Source: Candidatus Altimarinota bacterium (GTDB lineage Bacteria > Patescibacteriota > Gracilibacteria > UBA4473). From it: 15,124 nucleotides of DNA. Made by a program: the position numbers and the translations under genes. Each line of letters starts with the position of its first letter. Positions within the stretch are counted from its first letter, which is position 1. Positions 7,518 to 14,317 of this stretch are shown here, one piece after another. The notes below the pieces were generated by a model. The model had not been told where the DNA came from, searched no databases, and saw nothing but the letters and a program-made list of their open reading frames with translations. The stretch spans positions 1-15,124 of the forward strand of contig CAJQJI010000102.1 of the NCBI GenBank assembly GCA_905478675.1, in the 5' to 3' direction.

Positions 7518-8034
7518 TTATTTGCGCTAAAAGCTGCGCTTGAGTTTCATACCTCTGTTGCGCCGCCCGCTCAAGATAGTCCTGTAATAAGTTCGGATTA
7601 AGCGCTAAGCTTGATCCGGCTTTATCAAACCCGCCTATAAATTTTCGAACGCGTGAGCTCGTTGCGATGTCATTGATCAGGCCTTTTCGAGTTGGTACTT
7701 CTACCACGGCTTCACTCAGTAACGAAAGTAACACGCCCGCAGCCGAATCTGGAAATTCAACCTGCTCGAACTGCGGAACTTCAAATCCGTGCCCTTTAAA
7801 ATTAGTCGTTACCACTCCCCGCTCTAAATCTAGGCCTAATTTCGGCAAAAACACGGCTTCAATCTTTTTACGCACGCCTTTTACCTCTAGCATTAATGGC
7901 GCCATTGAACTGCGCCCACTCAAATTCAAATCAACCTTTGTATCAAGGTTTAAATTAAAATTACCCGTTGTTTCTGCCGCGGTATTAATGGCCGCTTGGG
8001 CGTCGGTTATTAAGGCTGGATGTTCGAGAGTCAT
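7492..8034 (-). CDS. Hypothetical protein (180 aa), convergent with ppaC
   Basis: I do not recognise this protein. It has no signal peptide or membrane segment. The N-terminal third is beta-prone with alternating hydrophobics (NFNLNLDTKVDLNLSG at 25-40). The middle contains a basic stretch (KGVRKK) and a Gly-rich step (NFKGHGFEVP). The C-terminal half is helical, including VEVPTRKGLINDIATSS and a Gln-rich helix before a TPPLTEE tail. The ATG at 8034-8032 is the first in frame; a TATTGT hexamer lies 6 nt before it. Codon and residue use look like the neighbours, so it is probably a real soluble protein. A 126-residue antisense frame (7667-8047) is most likely a shadow. The gene is separated from upstream nadK by terminator-like hairpins, so it is probably transcribed alone. 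The 26-nt tail-to-tail overlap with ppaC means antisense 3' ends are possible. Confidence 0.72.
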   Translation of the reverse strand: MTLEHPALITDAQAAINTAAETTGNFNLNLDTKVDLNLSGRSSMAPLMLEVKGVRKKIEAVFLPKLGLDLERGVVTTNFKGHGFEVPQFEQVEFPDSAAGVLLSLLSEAVVEVPTRKGLINDIATSSRVRKFIGGFDKAGSSLALNPNLLQDYLERAAQQRYETQAQLLAQITTPPLTEE

Positions 8035-8057
8035 ATTTCTACAATAAAAATCACACC

Positions 8058-8086
8058 CATATAAACAGAAATTTAAAATTCAGCAA
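8058..8086 (-). promoter_or_regulatory. Possible promoter of the 180-aa hypothetical gene
   Basis: On the minus strand, TTGCTG (8086-8081), 17 bp, TATATG (8063-8058) would start transcription near 8051 with a leader of about 17 nt. A competing reading uses TATTGT at 8046-8041, only 6 nt before the ATG, which would give a leaderless mRNA but has no good -35. Both are moderate matches. Confidence 0.3.
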
Positions 8087-8140
8087 GTACCCGCTATTCC
8101 CAATCTTCTTTGTCTTCTTGGCTCATATAAATCGTAACTC

Positions 8141-8160
8141 AAAAAAAAGACCTTCGGCTT
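8141..8160 (-). terminator. Rho-independent terminator-like hairpin with T8 tract (second after nadK)
   Basis: Read on the minus strand: AAGCC (8160-8156), loop GAA, GG plus a bulged T, then CTT, running into eight T residues (8148-8141). The stem is short and has one bulge, but the uninterrupted T tract and its position about 65 nt beyond the nadK stop support a terminator. It also insulates the 180-aa gene downstream. Confidence 0.5.
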
Positions 8161-8162
8161 AC

Positions 8163-8189
8163 AAAAAATATAAAGAAGATTTCTCCTTT
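8163..8189 (-). terminator. Terminator-like hairpin downstream of nadK (first)
   Basis: Minus strand AAAGGAG (8189-8183), loop AAAT, CTTCTTT (8178-8172): seven pairs including one G-U. It is followed by the T-rich stretch atatttttt (8171-8163). On the plus strand the same site has an A-C mismatch, so the structure favours minus-strand RNA. Together with the next hairpin it forms a tandem terminator after nadK. Confidence 0.45.
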
Positions 8190-8225
8190 GTTTTTTAATA
8201 ATTTTGGTCGAAAAGACGATCTAGA

Positions 8226-9119
8226 TCACTCTCCCCAACCAAGCTTATTACGCAGGGTTCTGAAATAATGTGATTTTTTTAAACGAATAAATCGAGCCGT
8301 ACGCGTCGCCCGTTGTAGCATAATTTCGTCGGTTGATTTTAACGAAAAATGAATCTGACCATCAATCGTCATAGAAATAGTGTCGACTCGTGCATCAAAA
8401 TTTAAGTGAATCAAACTATCCCCGGGCAACACAATCGGGCGATGGGTTAATTTATGCGGCGCGACGGGGGTAATAGACATACATTCTAACCGAGGAGACA
8501 TAATTGGGCCACCGGCGCTCATGCTGTAGGCCGTTGAGCCCGTTGGCGTTGAAAAAATCAAACCATCACTGCGGTAGGTCGACAAATAACGACGGTTCAC
8601 TTTTACGTTAAAGTTGGTCAAGCGTGCTTGTCCTCCGTGCCCAAATACAATTTCATTTAAACCATAGGCTCGAAACACTTTTTGTTTTTTTCCCACTTCA
8701 TTTTTTCGCTGCACAAAAGCTTTGATTAGCATTCGTTCATCCACGGTAAACTCGCCGGCAAAAATTTTAGGCAACGCGTCTAACGCATTATGCGGGGTTA
8801 CTTCTGATAAAAATCCCAACGTGCCAAAGTTCACCCCTAAAAATAAGCCATCGTTTTTCTGCAGGGTTCGCATCATTTTCAGCAACGTGCCATCACCGCC
8901 AATCCCAATTTTTAAATCATACCGTTTTTCGTCGTCAATCAACGGAACTGCGTTACGCAGCATGGAAACCGTGCGCACATCACCGTGAATATGTTTTACG
9001 CCTTGGGCATGAAAAAAACGAAGCATATCCCGCATAAAAGCCGCTTCATCTTTTTCTTTGGCCGGTTTATGATGGCAATAAATCGCGACAGATTTGAAAT
9101 TTGGAGCCTCGGGTTTCAT
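8226..9119 (-). CDS. nadK: NAD kinase
   Basis: Phosphorylates NAD at the 2'-OH of its adenosine ribose to make NADP, using ATP (or polyphosphate in some family members), in the cytoplasm; it is the only de novo source of NADP. At 297 residues it matches the family. Seen: GGDGTLLK at 74-81 (catalytic Asp and diphosphate binding), GVNFGTLGFL at 95-104, NE at 155-156, the ribose-contacting SDG near 184-186, the long signature starting at TPTGSTAYSMSAGGP (191-205), LPGDS, and a natural KLGW-type C-terminus followed by TGA. This is the only TGA stop among the complete genes here. The gene starts 28 nt after the yggS stop and could be co-transcribed, but it also has its own well-spaced promoter inside the yggS 3' end. 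No Shine-Dalgarno is present. Tandem hairpins terminate it downstream. Confidence 0.97.
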   Translation of the reverse strand: MKPEAPNFKSVAIYCHHKPAKEKDEAAFMRDMLRFFHAQGVKHIHGDVRTVSMLRNAVPLIDDEKRYDLKIGIGGDGTLLKMMRTLQKNDGLFLGVNFGTLGFLSEVTPHNALDALPKIFAGEFTVDERMLIKAFVQRKNEVGKKQKVFRAYGLNEIVFGHGGQARLTNFNVKVNRRYLSTYRSDGLIFSTPTGSTAYSMSAGGPIMSPRLECMSITPVAPHKLTHRPIVLPGDSLIHLNFDARVDTISMTIDGQIHFSLKSTDEIMLQRATRTARFIRLKKSHYFRTLRNKLGWGE

Positions 9120-9128
9120 TCACGTTTG

Positions 9129-9158
9129 GTTATAACAGATTCTCGCCTTAAAGGTCAA
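9129..9158 (-). promoter_or_regulatory. nadK promoter overlapping the 3' end of yggS
   Basis: Minus strand TTGACC (9158-9153), 18 bp, TATAAC (9134-9129). The -35 lies within the last codons of yggS (Phe-Asp-Leu). The -10 ends 9 nt before the nadK ATG (9119), so a typical start 6-8 nt downstream would leave a leader of only 1-3 nt, effectively leaderless. Confidence 0.6.
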
Positions 9159-9792
9159 AGTCTTCACGCCAAATCCCTTTTCCGATCCGAACAATATCAA
9201 TGCCCTCACTCAGGGCAATTTTATAATCACGAGAAGTTCCGGCCGAGGTCTTTCCATCTGGGATGAAATTATTTCTCAAGGCTATCAAACTTTTAAACTC
9301 GGTTCGTTTTTCGGCTTCGGTATATTCGCCCCACCCCATGCTCGACAATCCCACAACTTCAAGCTTTTTGAACGCGCTTAAGCTTGTTAAAAAACTAGAG
9401 ACTGCTTCGGGCTTAATCCCCTCTTTCGCCGGATCGGCCGCTACATTCACTTGTACAAAGACTTTTATTTTTGAATAATTATTTTGTTCAATGATTTGAT
9501 TTAACTTTTCAGCATGTTTAAGTGAAGCGAGACTATGGATTGTTTGACAATGAGCCGCAATAACCGGTAACTGGCGCGATTGTAAACGCCCAATAAAATG
9601 TGTTTTGGCTGGCTCTAATTTTTTTGCTTCTAAGGCCTCAATTCGGTTTTCTCCCCACCCTAAAACACACGGTTCCTTTTTAAGCGCGGTTATAATTTTT
9701 TCGGTTTCGGCTTTATTCCCATATTTCGTGACCACTAACAACTTGGCTTTGGCGGCTTTCACGTCGGCCATAAGTTCGTCATTGATTTGCAT
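9148..9792 (-). CDS. yggS: PLP homeostasis protein, YggS/PROSC (YBL036c) family
   Basis: Single-domain alanine-racemase-fold protein that binds pyridoxal 5'-phosphate and helps balance B6 vitamers; it has no known catalytic reaction. With the ATG at 9792-9790 it has 214 residues, slightly short of the usual 220-235, mostly through a short N-terminal helix. Seen: the PLP lysine in VVTKYGNK (K23), GWGENRIEAL (family: FGENRVQE), HFIGRLQSRQ (family: HFIGxLQxNK), QVNVAADPAKEG, GLSSMGWGE and the phosphate-binding tail SEGIDIVRIGKGIW (family: VRIGTAIFG). The Gly-Lys in place of Gly-Thr near the phosphate site is slightly atypical. A longer frame with a TTG start at 9840 exists but would run through the palindromic promoter region, so the ATG is preferred. 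It is divergent from fmt and lies upstream of nadK on the same strand. Confidence 0.93.
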   Translation of the reverse strand: MQINDELMADVKAAKAKLLVVTKYGNKAETEKIITALKKEPCVLGWGENRIEALEAKKLEPAKTHFIGRLQSRQLPVIAAHCQTIHSLASLKHAEKLNQIIEQNNYSKIKVFVQVNVAADPAKEGIKPEAVSSFLTSLSAFKKLEVVGLSSMGWGEYTEAEKRTEFKSLIALRNNFIPDGKTSAGTSRDYKIALSEGIDIVRIGKGIWREDFDL

Positions 9793-9799
9793 CGTCCAT

Positions 9800-9827
9800 A
9801 CTCTAACCAATTCCCGCCTTGTGTCAT
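9800..9827 (-). promoter_or_regulatory. Candidate yggS promoter using the palindrome arm as -35
   Basis: Minus strand ATGACA (9827-9822), 16 bp, TAGAGT (9805-9800), then 7 nt to the ATG at 9792. The predicted mRNA would start at or within a base of the ATG. The -35 hexamer is the outer end of the palindrome at 9822-9849. The spacer is 1 bp shorter than optimal. Confidence 0.45.
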
Positions 9828-9849
9828 CCTCAACTGTCAAAGGATGACA
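9822..9849. repeat. Perfect 9-bp inverted repeat in the yggS-fmt divergent region
   Basis: TGTCATCCT (9822-9830), a 10-nt centre, AGGATGACA (9841-9849). The arms are exact reverse complements. The outer TGTCAT/ATGACA ends coincide with candidate -35 hexamers of both divergent genes. The ends resemble TGTCATTCC of the composite repeat at 6484-6560, so it may be a degenerate relative of that element or an independent operator. Confidence 0.7.
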
Positions 9850-9871
9850 AATTGTTTTTTAAATTTACAGT
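9844..9871 (+). promoter_or_regulatory. Candidate fmt promoter using the palindrome arm as -35
   Basis: ATGACA (9844-9849), 16 bp, TACAGT (9866-9871), then 8 nt to the fmt ATG at 9880. The layout mirrors the yggS promoter on the other strand: same -35 sequence, same spacer length, nearly the same distance to the start codon. A leaderless or 1-nt-leader mRNA is predicted. Confidence 0.45.
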
Positions 9872-9879
9872 AGCGACAC

Positions 9880-10764
9880 ATGAAGAAAAAAATTTTGTTT
9901 TTTGGAACCCCAGAAATTGCCGTCCCGAGCTTAAAAGCGATTGCGGCTTTAGAAGACTATGAAATTGTAGGTGTGGGCGTTTTCCCCGACCGAAAAGTGG
10001 GACGCAAACAAATTCTCACCCCGTGCCCCGTTAAAGCCGCGGCACTAGAACTAGAGCTCCCCGTTTTTGAAATTGATTCAAAGGCCGAACTCAAAGCTTT
10101 ATTTCAAGCCGTTCCCTGTGACTTAGCCATTGTCATTGCTTTTGGTCTCATTTTTCCGCCATCGGTTTTAAGGACCCCACCACTGGGGGTCGTGAATGTA
10201 CACTTCTCTTTATTACCCGAGCACCGTGGCGCGTCGCCCGTTCAAGCCGCTATTTTAAAGGGTCAAACTCAGACCGGCATTACCTGGCAGCGCATGGTTA
10301 AAGCCCTTGATGCGGGCGACATTTTATGGCAAACCACACACGATATTCATAACCAAAACACGCGCCAAGTTTGGGAAGATTTTTCTCATTTTACCGCAGA
10401 GGCTTTTCCGGCCTTTTTAAACGCTTACACCCAAGCCCAAATTACGCCCCAAGTACAAAATGAAAACGAAGCTACGTTTTGTGGAAAGTATGAAAAGAGT
10501 GATGGTTATTTAGATTATCGAACCCAAGATGCCGCTACTATTTATAACGCGTGGCTCGCTTTTACGCCTTGGCCAGGGGTCAGTTTCAACACCACTTTGG
10601 GGCAGATGAAGCTCTTAGAAATTAGCCTTGAAGCACTAGCTGACTCCGTCCCGATTACGTGTGCAAACGACACAACACTCTGGATTAAAACGGCTCAAAT
10701 TCCCGGCAAAGGGCCACAGCCTTTTTCGGCCTTATTAAACCGCGAAACAAACTTGTTAATCTAG
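9880..10764 (+). CDS. fmt: Methionyl-tRNA formyltransferase
   Basis: Transfers the formyl group of 10-formyltetrahydrofolate to Met-tRNA(fMet), preparing the initiator tRNA, in the cytoplasm. The 294 residues are slightly short of the usual 305-315. Seen: Rossmann start ILFFGTPEIAVPSL, an Arg/Lys-rich loop with PDRKVGRK at 36-43 as in tRNA-contacting Fmt loops, the catalytic triad N106, H108 and D144 in NVHFSLLPEHRGASP and ALDAGDIL (same numbering as the E. coli enzyme), and the C-terminal OB-like domain with YNAWLAFTPWPG. No Shine-Dalgarno; a -10-like TACAGT lies 8 nt before the ATG. It is divergent from yggS; the downstream DUF2339 gene starts 70 nt after the stop. def, its usual partner in other bacteria, is not in the window. 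Confidence 0.97.
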   Translation: MKKKILFFGTPEIAVPSLKAIAALEDYEIVGVGVFPDRKVGRKQILTPCPVKAAALELELPVFEIDSKAELKALFQAVPCDLAIVIAFGLIFPPSVLRTPPLGVVNVHFSLLPEHRGASPVQAAILKGQTQTGITWQRMVKALDAGDILWQTTHDIHNQNTRQVWEDFSHFTAEAFPAFLNAYTQAQITPQVQNENEATFCGKYEKSDGYLDYRTQDAATIYNAWLAFTPWPGVSFNTTLGQMKLLEISLEALADSVPITCANDTTLWIKTAQIPGKGPQPFSALLNRETNLLI

Positions 10765-10834
10765 TCTCTAACAGGCGACTGTATTTTAAAACAATATTAA
10801 GGTAAGCTTTTAAAAACTAAACTTCTTTAAATAC

Positions 10835-12922
10835 ATGGTGCTGTTGCTCTGGCTTCTGACGATCGCAGGTTTTTATTTTTGGATTCACCAGCTGCAAAAA
10901 CGGATTGAAAATTTAGAGCATCCCTCCACAAAGGAAACGTTCACTTCAGGTTCTTTAAACGCCACGGAAACAACCGAGACCGTTGAAGATGATGGCATTG
11001 ATCGATCTAAATGGCCAGAACATTTAAAAACGGCCGCGACTAAATCGACGCCTAAAGTCGTCTCTAAAACGGCCACCAAGGGGGCTTTTGATTTAGAGCA
11101 TTTTTTAGGACAAAAGTTATTTCCCATTCTCGGCGCCACATCGATTGTGATTGCGATTGGTTTTTTTGCGGTCTGGGCTTTTGCGAATGGTTGGGTTGGT
11201 CCTATGGGCCGTATTGCCCTAGGTCTAATGGTTTCATTAGCCTTAATTGGACTTGGAGAATGGCTGAAAACAAAATATCCAGACTTCTTTACCTACTTGG
11301 TCGCTGCCGGTTTAGCGGGGCTTATTATAACCACCTTAATCGCTCATTATGCGTATGATTTTATTACTGAAACTCAAAGTCTAGTGTTGCTCGCGCTTCA
11401 AGCCGCTGCGGGCGTCTTGCTTTCACTCCGTTACAACTCACGCATTTTAGCGAATTTTAGTATCGCGGCAGGATTACTAGCACCATGGTTTACAGGGCAA
11501 CTGGAACCGATGCTGGTTTTACCCTTTGTTCTTATTTTAGCGGTCGCGGGTTTTGTATTAGCGTTACACAAAAAATGGCCCGAAATTTTCGTGTCGCTTC
11601 TTATTTTTACTAGTAGCTATGTTTTCACCGCATTAGGCCAATTAACGCGAGACAAGTTAGATTATAACTACAATCTAAACCTACTGGAAACGGCGAGTAG
11701 TATTAATCCGTTTCATCTACTTATTTTTGCTTTTGTAATTTACGCCCTCATTGGTTCGGCGGGACTCGTTCGTTTAATACTCAATTATAAATCAACCGAA
11801 CCGCCCAAAGAAGAGAGTGGCGAAATTGTGTTATTCACCTTAAGTTTAACCCTGTTTAATTTATGCGCCGCGGGTGTTTTTTATGCCCAATCATGGGAAC
11901 ATATTGGTTTTTTAGTCGCCGCCCAAGCGCTTGGACTCTTGGCTTTAGCGGAATGGTTTAAAAACAAAAAATGGCCGCACTTTCAATTACTCACGCTTAG
12001 TAGTGCGTTATTATTTGTTCTACTCGCGACTTTATGGGAATTAAAAAGTCTAGAATCACTCATTCTGACCTTAGCGTTAGTAATCGAAGGTATTTTAATG
12101 TGTGCTATTGGGCAACTATCTGCGCAAAAAACCTATGAATGGTTTGGTCGTGGTACTATTTTAATCGCTTTCTTTACCAGTACGCTGCTAGAGACTCAAG
12201 ATTTTTTACTTGAAGCGCTGCTGACCTTTACCTTGATGGCTGCGTTTTTGTACTCTGCTGGAAAAGCCGCAACCCTTCCCAATAAAATATGGCTCGGGTT
12301 TACCTTGTTTATAAGTACTGCCTTGTTGTTTGAATTTAGCTTTGAAGCCAGAGAAATTACCGAGGTGCTAAAAAACATACTCCCAGCGCTTTGGACTCTG
12401 GGTATTCTTTACTTTGCTTACCAGCAAAAATCTTTTTTTCTACGAATGACAAGCCTGCTCGTCTATGCTTTTTTGGCTTTAATTACCGTGAACCAGTTTA
12501 TCTCCAATGACGCTCTTTTCCTCGCTACGTGGCTCCCAATCGCCCTAATTGGTTCAATTTACTATTACGTTTCACTGTCGTTCAAAGAAACCGCTAAAAC
12601 CGAAGCCGTAATGTCTTACCTCGCCGTTTTAATCGCTAGTATAGCCTGGCTTTATCAAACCGGTGATACGTTAAGTGAACCGCTTTTAACCGTTAGTTGG
12701 CTGCTGCTTATTGGCGCGTTAATGGCACTAGGCATAAGCCAAAAGCCCCTTAAAGAACTTCGTTATGTCGGCTTAGGGCTAATGCTTTTTGTCATCGCAA
12801 AACTCTATTTAGTCGATATTTGGCAGTGGGATATTCCGATTCGGGTTATGGCCTTTAGTGCCCTTGGGGTCGCATTGCTTAGTATTGGATTTTTCTATCA
12901 AAAAACATGGCTCAAAAAATAA
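10835..12922 (+). CDS. DUF2339 family polytopic membrane protein
   Basis: A 695-residue integral membrane protein of unknown biochemical role. Seen: an N-terminal TM anchor (1-17), a short coiled-coil-prone stretch (QKRIENLEH), a Thr/Lys-rich soluble linker (30-85), then the DUF2339 hallmark FLGQKLFPILGA (90-101) followed by a long run of closely packed hydrophobic segments to the C-terminus, probably 20 or so helices, separated by very short loops. The length is within the family range. The last 16 nt overlap the start of the next gene, so translation is probably coupled. In other bacteria DUF2339 proteins are, to my knowledge, often encoded next to a DUF3999-type exported protein, and the next gene fits that slot. 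A role in envelope or surface polymer handling is a guess from the neighbouring genes. Confidence 0.85.
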   Translation: MVLLLWLLTIAGFYFWIHQLQKRIENLEHPSTKETFTSGSLNATETTETVEDDGIDRSKWPEHLKTAATKSTPKVVSKTATKGAFDLEHFLGQKLFPILGATSIVIAIGFFAVWAFANGWVGPMGRIALGLMVSLALIGLGEWLKTKYPDFFTYLVAAGLAGLIITTLIAHYAYDFITETQSLVLLALQAAAGVLLSLRYNSRILANFSIAAGLLAPWFTGQLEPMLVLPFVLILAVAGFVLALHKKWPEIFVSLLIFTSSYVFTALGQLTRDKLDYNYNLNLLETASSINPFHLLIFAFVIYALIGSAGLVRLILNYKSTEPPKEESGEIVLFTLSLTLFNLCAAGVFYAQSWEHIGFLVAAQALGLLALAEWFKNKKWPHFQLLTLSSALLFVLLATLWELKSLESLILTLALVIEGILMCAIGQLSAQKTYEWFGRGTILIAFFTSTLLETQDFLLEALLTFTLMAAFLYSAGKAATLPNKIWLGFTLFISTALLFEFSFEAREITEVLKNILPALWTLGILYFAYQQKSFFLRMTSLLVYAFLALITVNQFISNDALFLATWLPIALIGSIYYYVSLSFKETAKTEAVMSYLAVLIASIAWLYQTGDTLSEPLLTVSWLLLIGALMALGISQKPLKELRYVGLGLMLFVIAKLYLVDIWQWDIPIRVMAFSALGVALLSIGFFYQKTWLKK

Positions 12923-14061
12923 TCACTTTCATGCTTACGATTTTATTCTCGATTAACCTAGCCCAGGCTAGGATCGAAGCGGTTAAACCTCAACCAGACT
13001 TAACTCGATTTCAACAAATAATTGAATTTCAAGTAGAAGGTATTACCACCCCTAAAGTCGTTACGTATAAAACGCCACAAACACTGGGGAGCTTCGTGGC
13101 GCTCCAAAATGCCGTAACGCATGACTACGTGCCTTATAAATTAACGACTACCTCCAACACGCCACACTGGATATTCCCCGTAGAAGGCACCTCCGACTTA
13201 AGTGATGGAAACGTTCGTTTTTTACAAGACCAGAACTTTGAAAACTACGTAACGTTTAGTAACCAGGACGCTACCCCTAAACGTCTCAGTTTTAATAATC
13301 CGGGGCTTTTATCACCCGCCGCTTTAAACATAACGCTCGCGCCAAACACGGTCGCGCCTAAAAGTGTTACCGTACGAGCTCTACTCTCTGGAGAAGCTGA
13401 ATACAGTACCATTCTTAACAAAGTATCGTACCAGCCAACCCTAACGTTTCCCCAAATTCAACCACTACAACTAGAAGTCATTTTTGAAACCGAAAACCTG
13501 TTACGGTTAACCGAACTAGAATGGACGACCAACAACAAAGCCAGCGTAAAAAATCAGCAGCTTAGTTTTTATGCGAATGAAGGCGATTTATTGCAGCTCT
13601 ATATTCAGCCAAATTTTGGGCAAAAAAGAGTTTCTACTACCCTTAATACGCCCAGTACCCCCGACGCTAATACCCCCGTTTTCAATTTCCCTCCAGCCAC
13701 GCCAAACCCGATTTACAATTTAGATTTTGATAACGACGGACTCTACGATACCCAAGACTTATGCCCTCAAGTTTTTGATCCCACAAACGCCGATGCCGAT
13801 AAAAATGGTCAAGGCGATGCTTGTGAAGATCCAGATCAAGACGGTATTAATTCTAGCCGTGATAACTGTCCGTTTGTGCCAAATCCAAACCAATCCGATA
13901 GTGATAAAGACGGCCTTGGCGACCTATGTGATGACCATGAAGACCGATTGAGCGAACAATCTGACTGGTGGATTAATCTTAGTTTTGGCATAATGGTTCT
14001 GGCCTTAATTTTTCTAATTGGCCGCAGTGCCTATTCGGCCTTAAAACCTAAAAACAAATAA
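12907..14061 (+). CDS. Exported, membrane-anchored protein with thrombospondin type 3 repeats (DUF3999-like partner)
   Basis: The 384-residue protein has a signal peptide (1-21, hydrophobic FMLTILFSINLAQA), a beta-rich ectodomain (22-240), a Pro/Thr linker (248-270), a Ca-binding TSP3-type segment (273-342) with Asp-rich loops DFDNDGLYD, DADKNGQGD, DPDQDGINS and DSDKDGLGD and four cysteines (286, 306, 321, 341), then a C-terminal TM helix (358-376) with a short basic tail. This predicts a type I topology with the bulk outside. The ectodomain order (early 'xPKxVxYxTP...LQNAVTHDYVPYKL' region, late beta sandwich, C-terminal TM) recalls DUF3999, but I cannot confirm homology. It overlaps the DUF2339 stop by 16 nt, and only 4 nt separate it from the next gene. 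TSP3 repeats usually bind several Ca ions and form a stiff wire. Confidence 0.85.
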   Translation: MAQKIITFMLTILFSINLAQARIEAVKPQPDLTRFQQIIEFQVEGITTPKVVTYKTPQTLGSFVALQNAVTHDYVPYKLTTTSNTPHWIFPVEGTSDLSDGNVRFLQDQNFENYVTFSNQDATPKRLSFNNPGLLSPAALNITLAPNTVAPKSVTVRALLSGEAEYSTILNKVSYQPTLTFPQIQPLQLEVIFETENLLRLTELEWTTNNKASVKNQQLSFYANEGDLLQLYIQPNFGQKRVSTTLNTPSTPDANTPVFNFPPATPNPIYNLDFDNDGLYDTQDLCPQVFDPTNADADKNGQGDACEDPDQDGINSSRDNCPFVPNPNQSDSDKDGLGDLCDDHEDRLSEQSDWWINLSFGIMVLALIFLIGRSAYSALKPKNK

Positions 14062-14065
14062 ATTA

Positions 14066-14317
14066 ATGAAACTTGAAATCCAAACGAAAACAGAAAAAAG
14101 AAATTTTTTAGGACTTCTAATCATCTCCAATTTTATACTGAGTAGTTTAATGTTTTTACTGCTTATGGTGCAGTTCTTTTATGCGCCTAAATACGCCGCC
14201 GTTACCTGGACGTTTCTGGTTTTACTCAGTCTCGTTATCGCTTATTTCAATCTACGTTATTTCCGAGTCCAATTTAAATTAAAACACTTATGGCAATGGC
14301 TGAAACAACACCAATAG
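14066..14317 (+). CDS. Small two-TM membrane protein (83 aa)
   Basis: Not a family I recognise. A charged N-terminus (MKLEIQTKTEKR), two hydrophobic helices (about 14-38 and 45-65) joined by a short loop with FYAPKYA, then a basic, Trp-containing tail (KLKHLWQWLKQHQ). This predicts both termini in the cytoplasm. It begins 4 nt after the TSP3 gene, ends 28 nt inside the next gene, and has no Shine-Dalgarno. The tight spacing on both sides argues that it is a real gene of this operon and possibly a partner of the DUF2339 or TSP3 protein. Confidence 0.7.
   Translation: MKLEIQTKTEKRNFLGLLIISNFILSSLMFLLLMVQFFYAPKYAAVTWTFLVLLSLVIAYFNLRYFRVQFKLKHLWQWLKQHQ

Noticed and set aside
7667..8047. 126-codon plus-strand frame opposite the 180-aa hypothetical
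   Set aside because: Fully antisense, Ser/Thr/Pro-rich product typical of shadow frames, no promoter or partner. The minus frame is the more protein-like, though neither has recognised homologues.
8094..8126. Tiny minus-strand ORF encoding MSQEDKEDWE
   Set aside because: Only ten residues with no start signal and a position between the nadK terminators and the hypothetical gene's promoter; chance is the simplest explanation.
8035..8225. tRNA or small structured RNA gene in the largest intergenic gap
   Set aside because: No cloverleaf, T-loop or CCA pattern is visible; the gap is accounted for by terminator-like hairpins and a possible promoter.
9793..9840. N-terminal extension of YggS from a TTG start at 9840
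   Set aside because: The added 16 residues have no family match, and the codons would run through the palindrome and the -10/-35 boxes. The ATG at 9792 fits the family length.
10765..10834. Terminator and promoter between fmt and the DUF2339 gene
   Set aside because: The 70-nt gap is AT-rich with TATTAA and TTAAAT strings, but there is no convincing hairpin or paired -35/-10, so I could not decide whether fmt and the DUF2339 cluster are one transcript.
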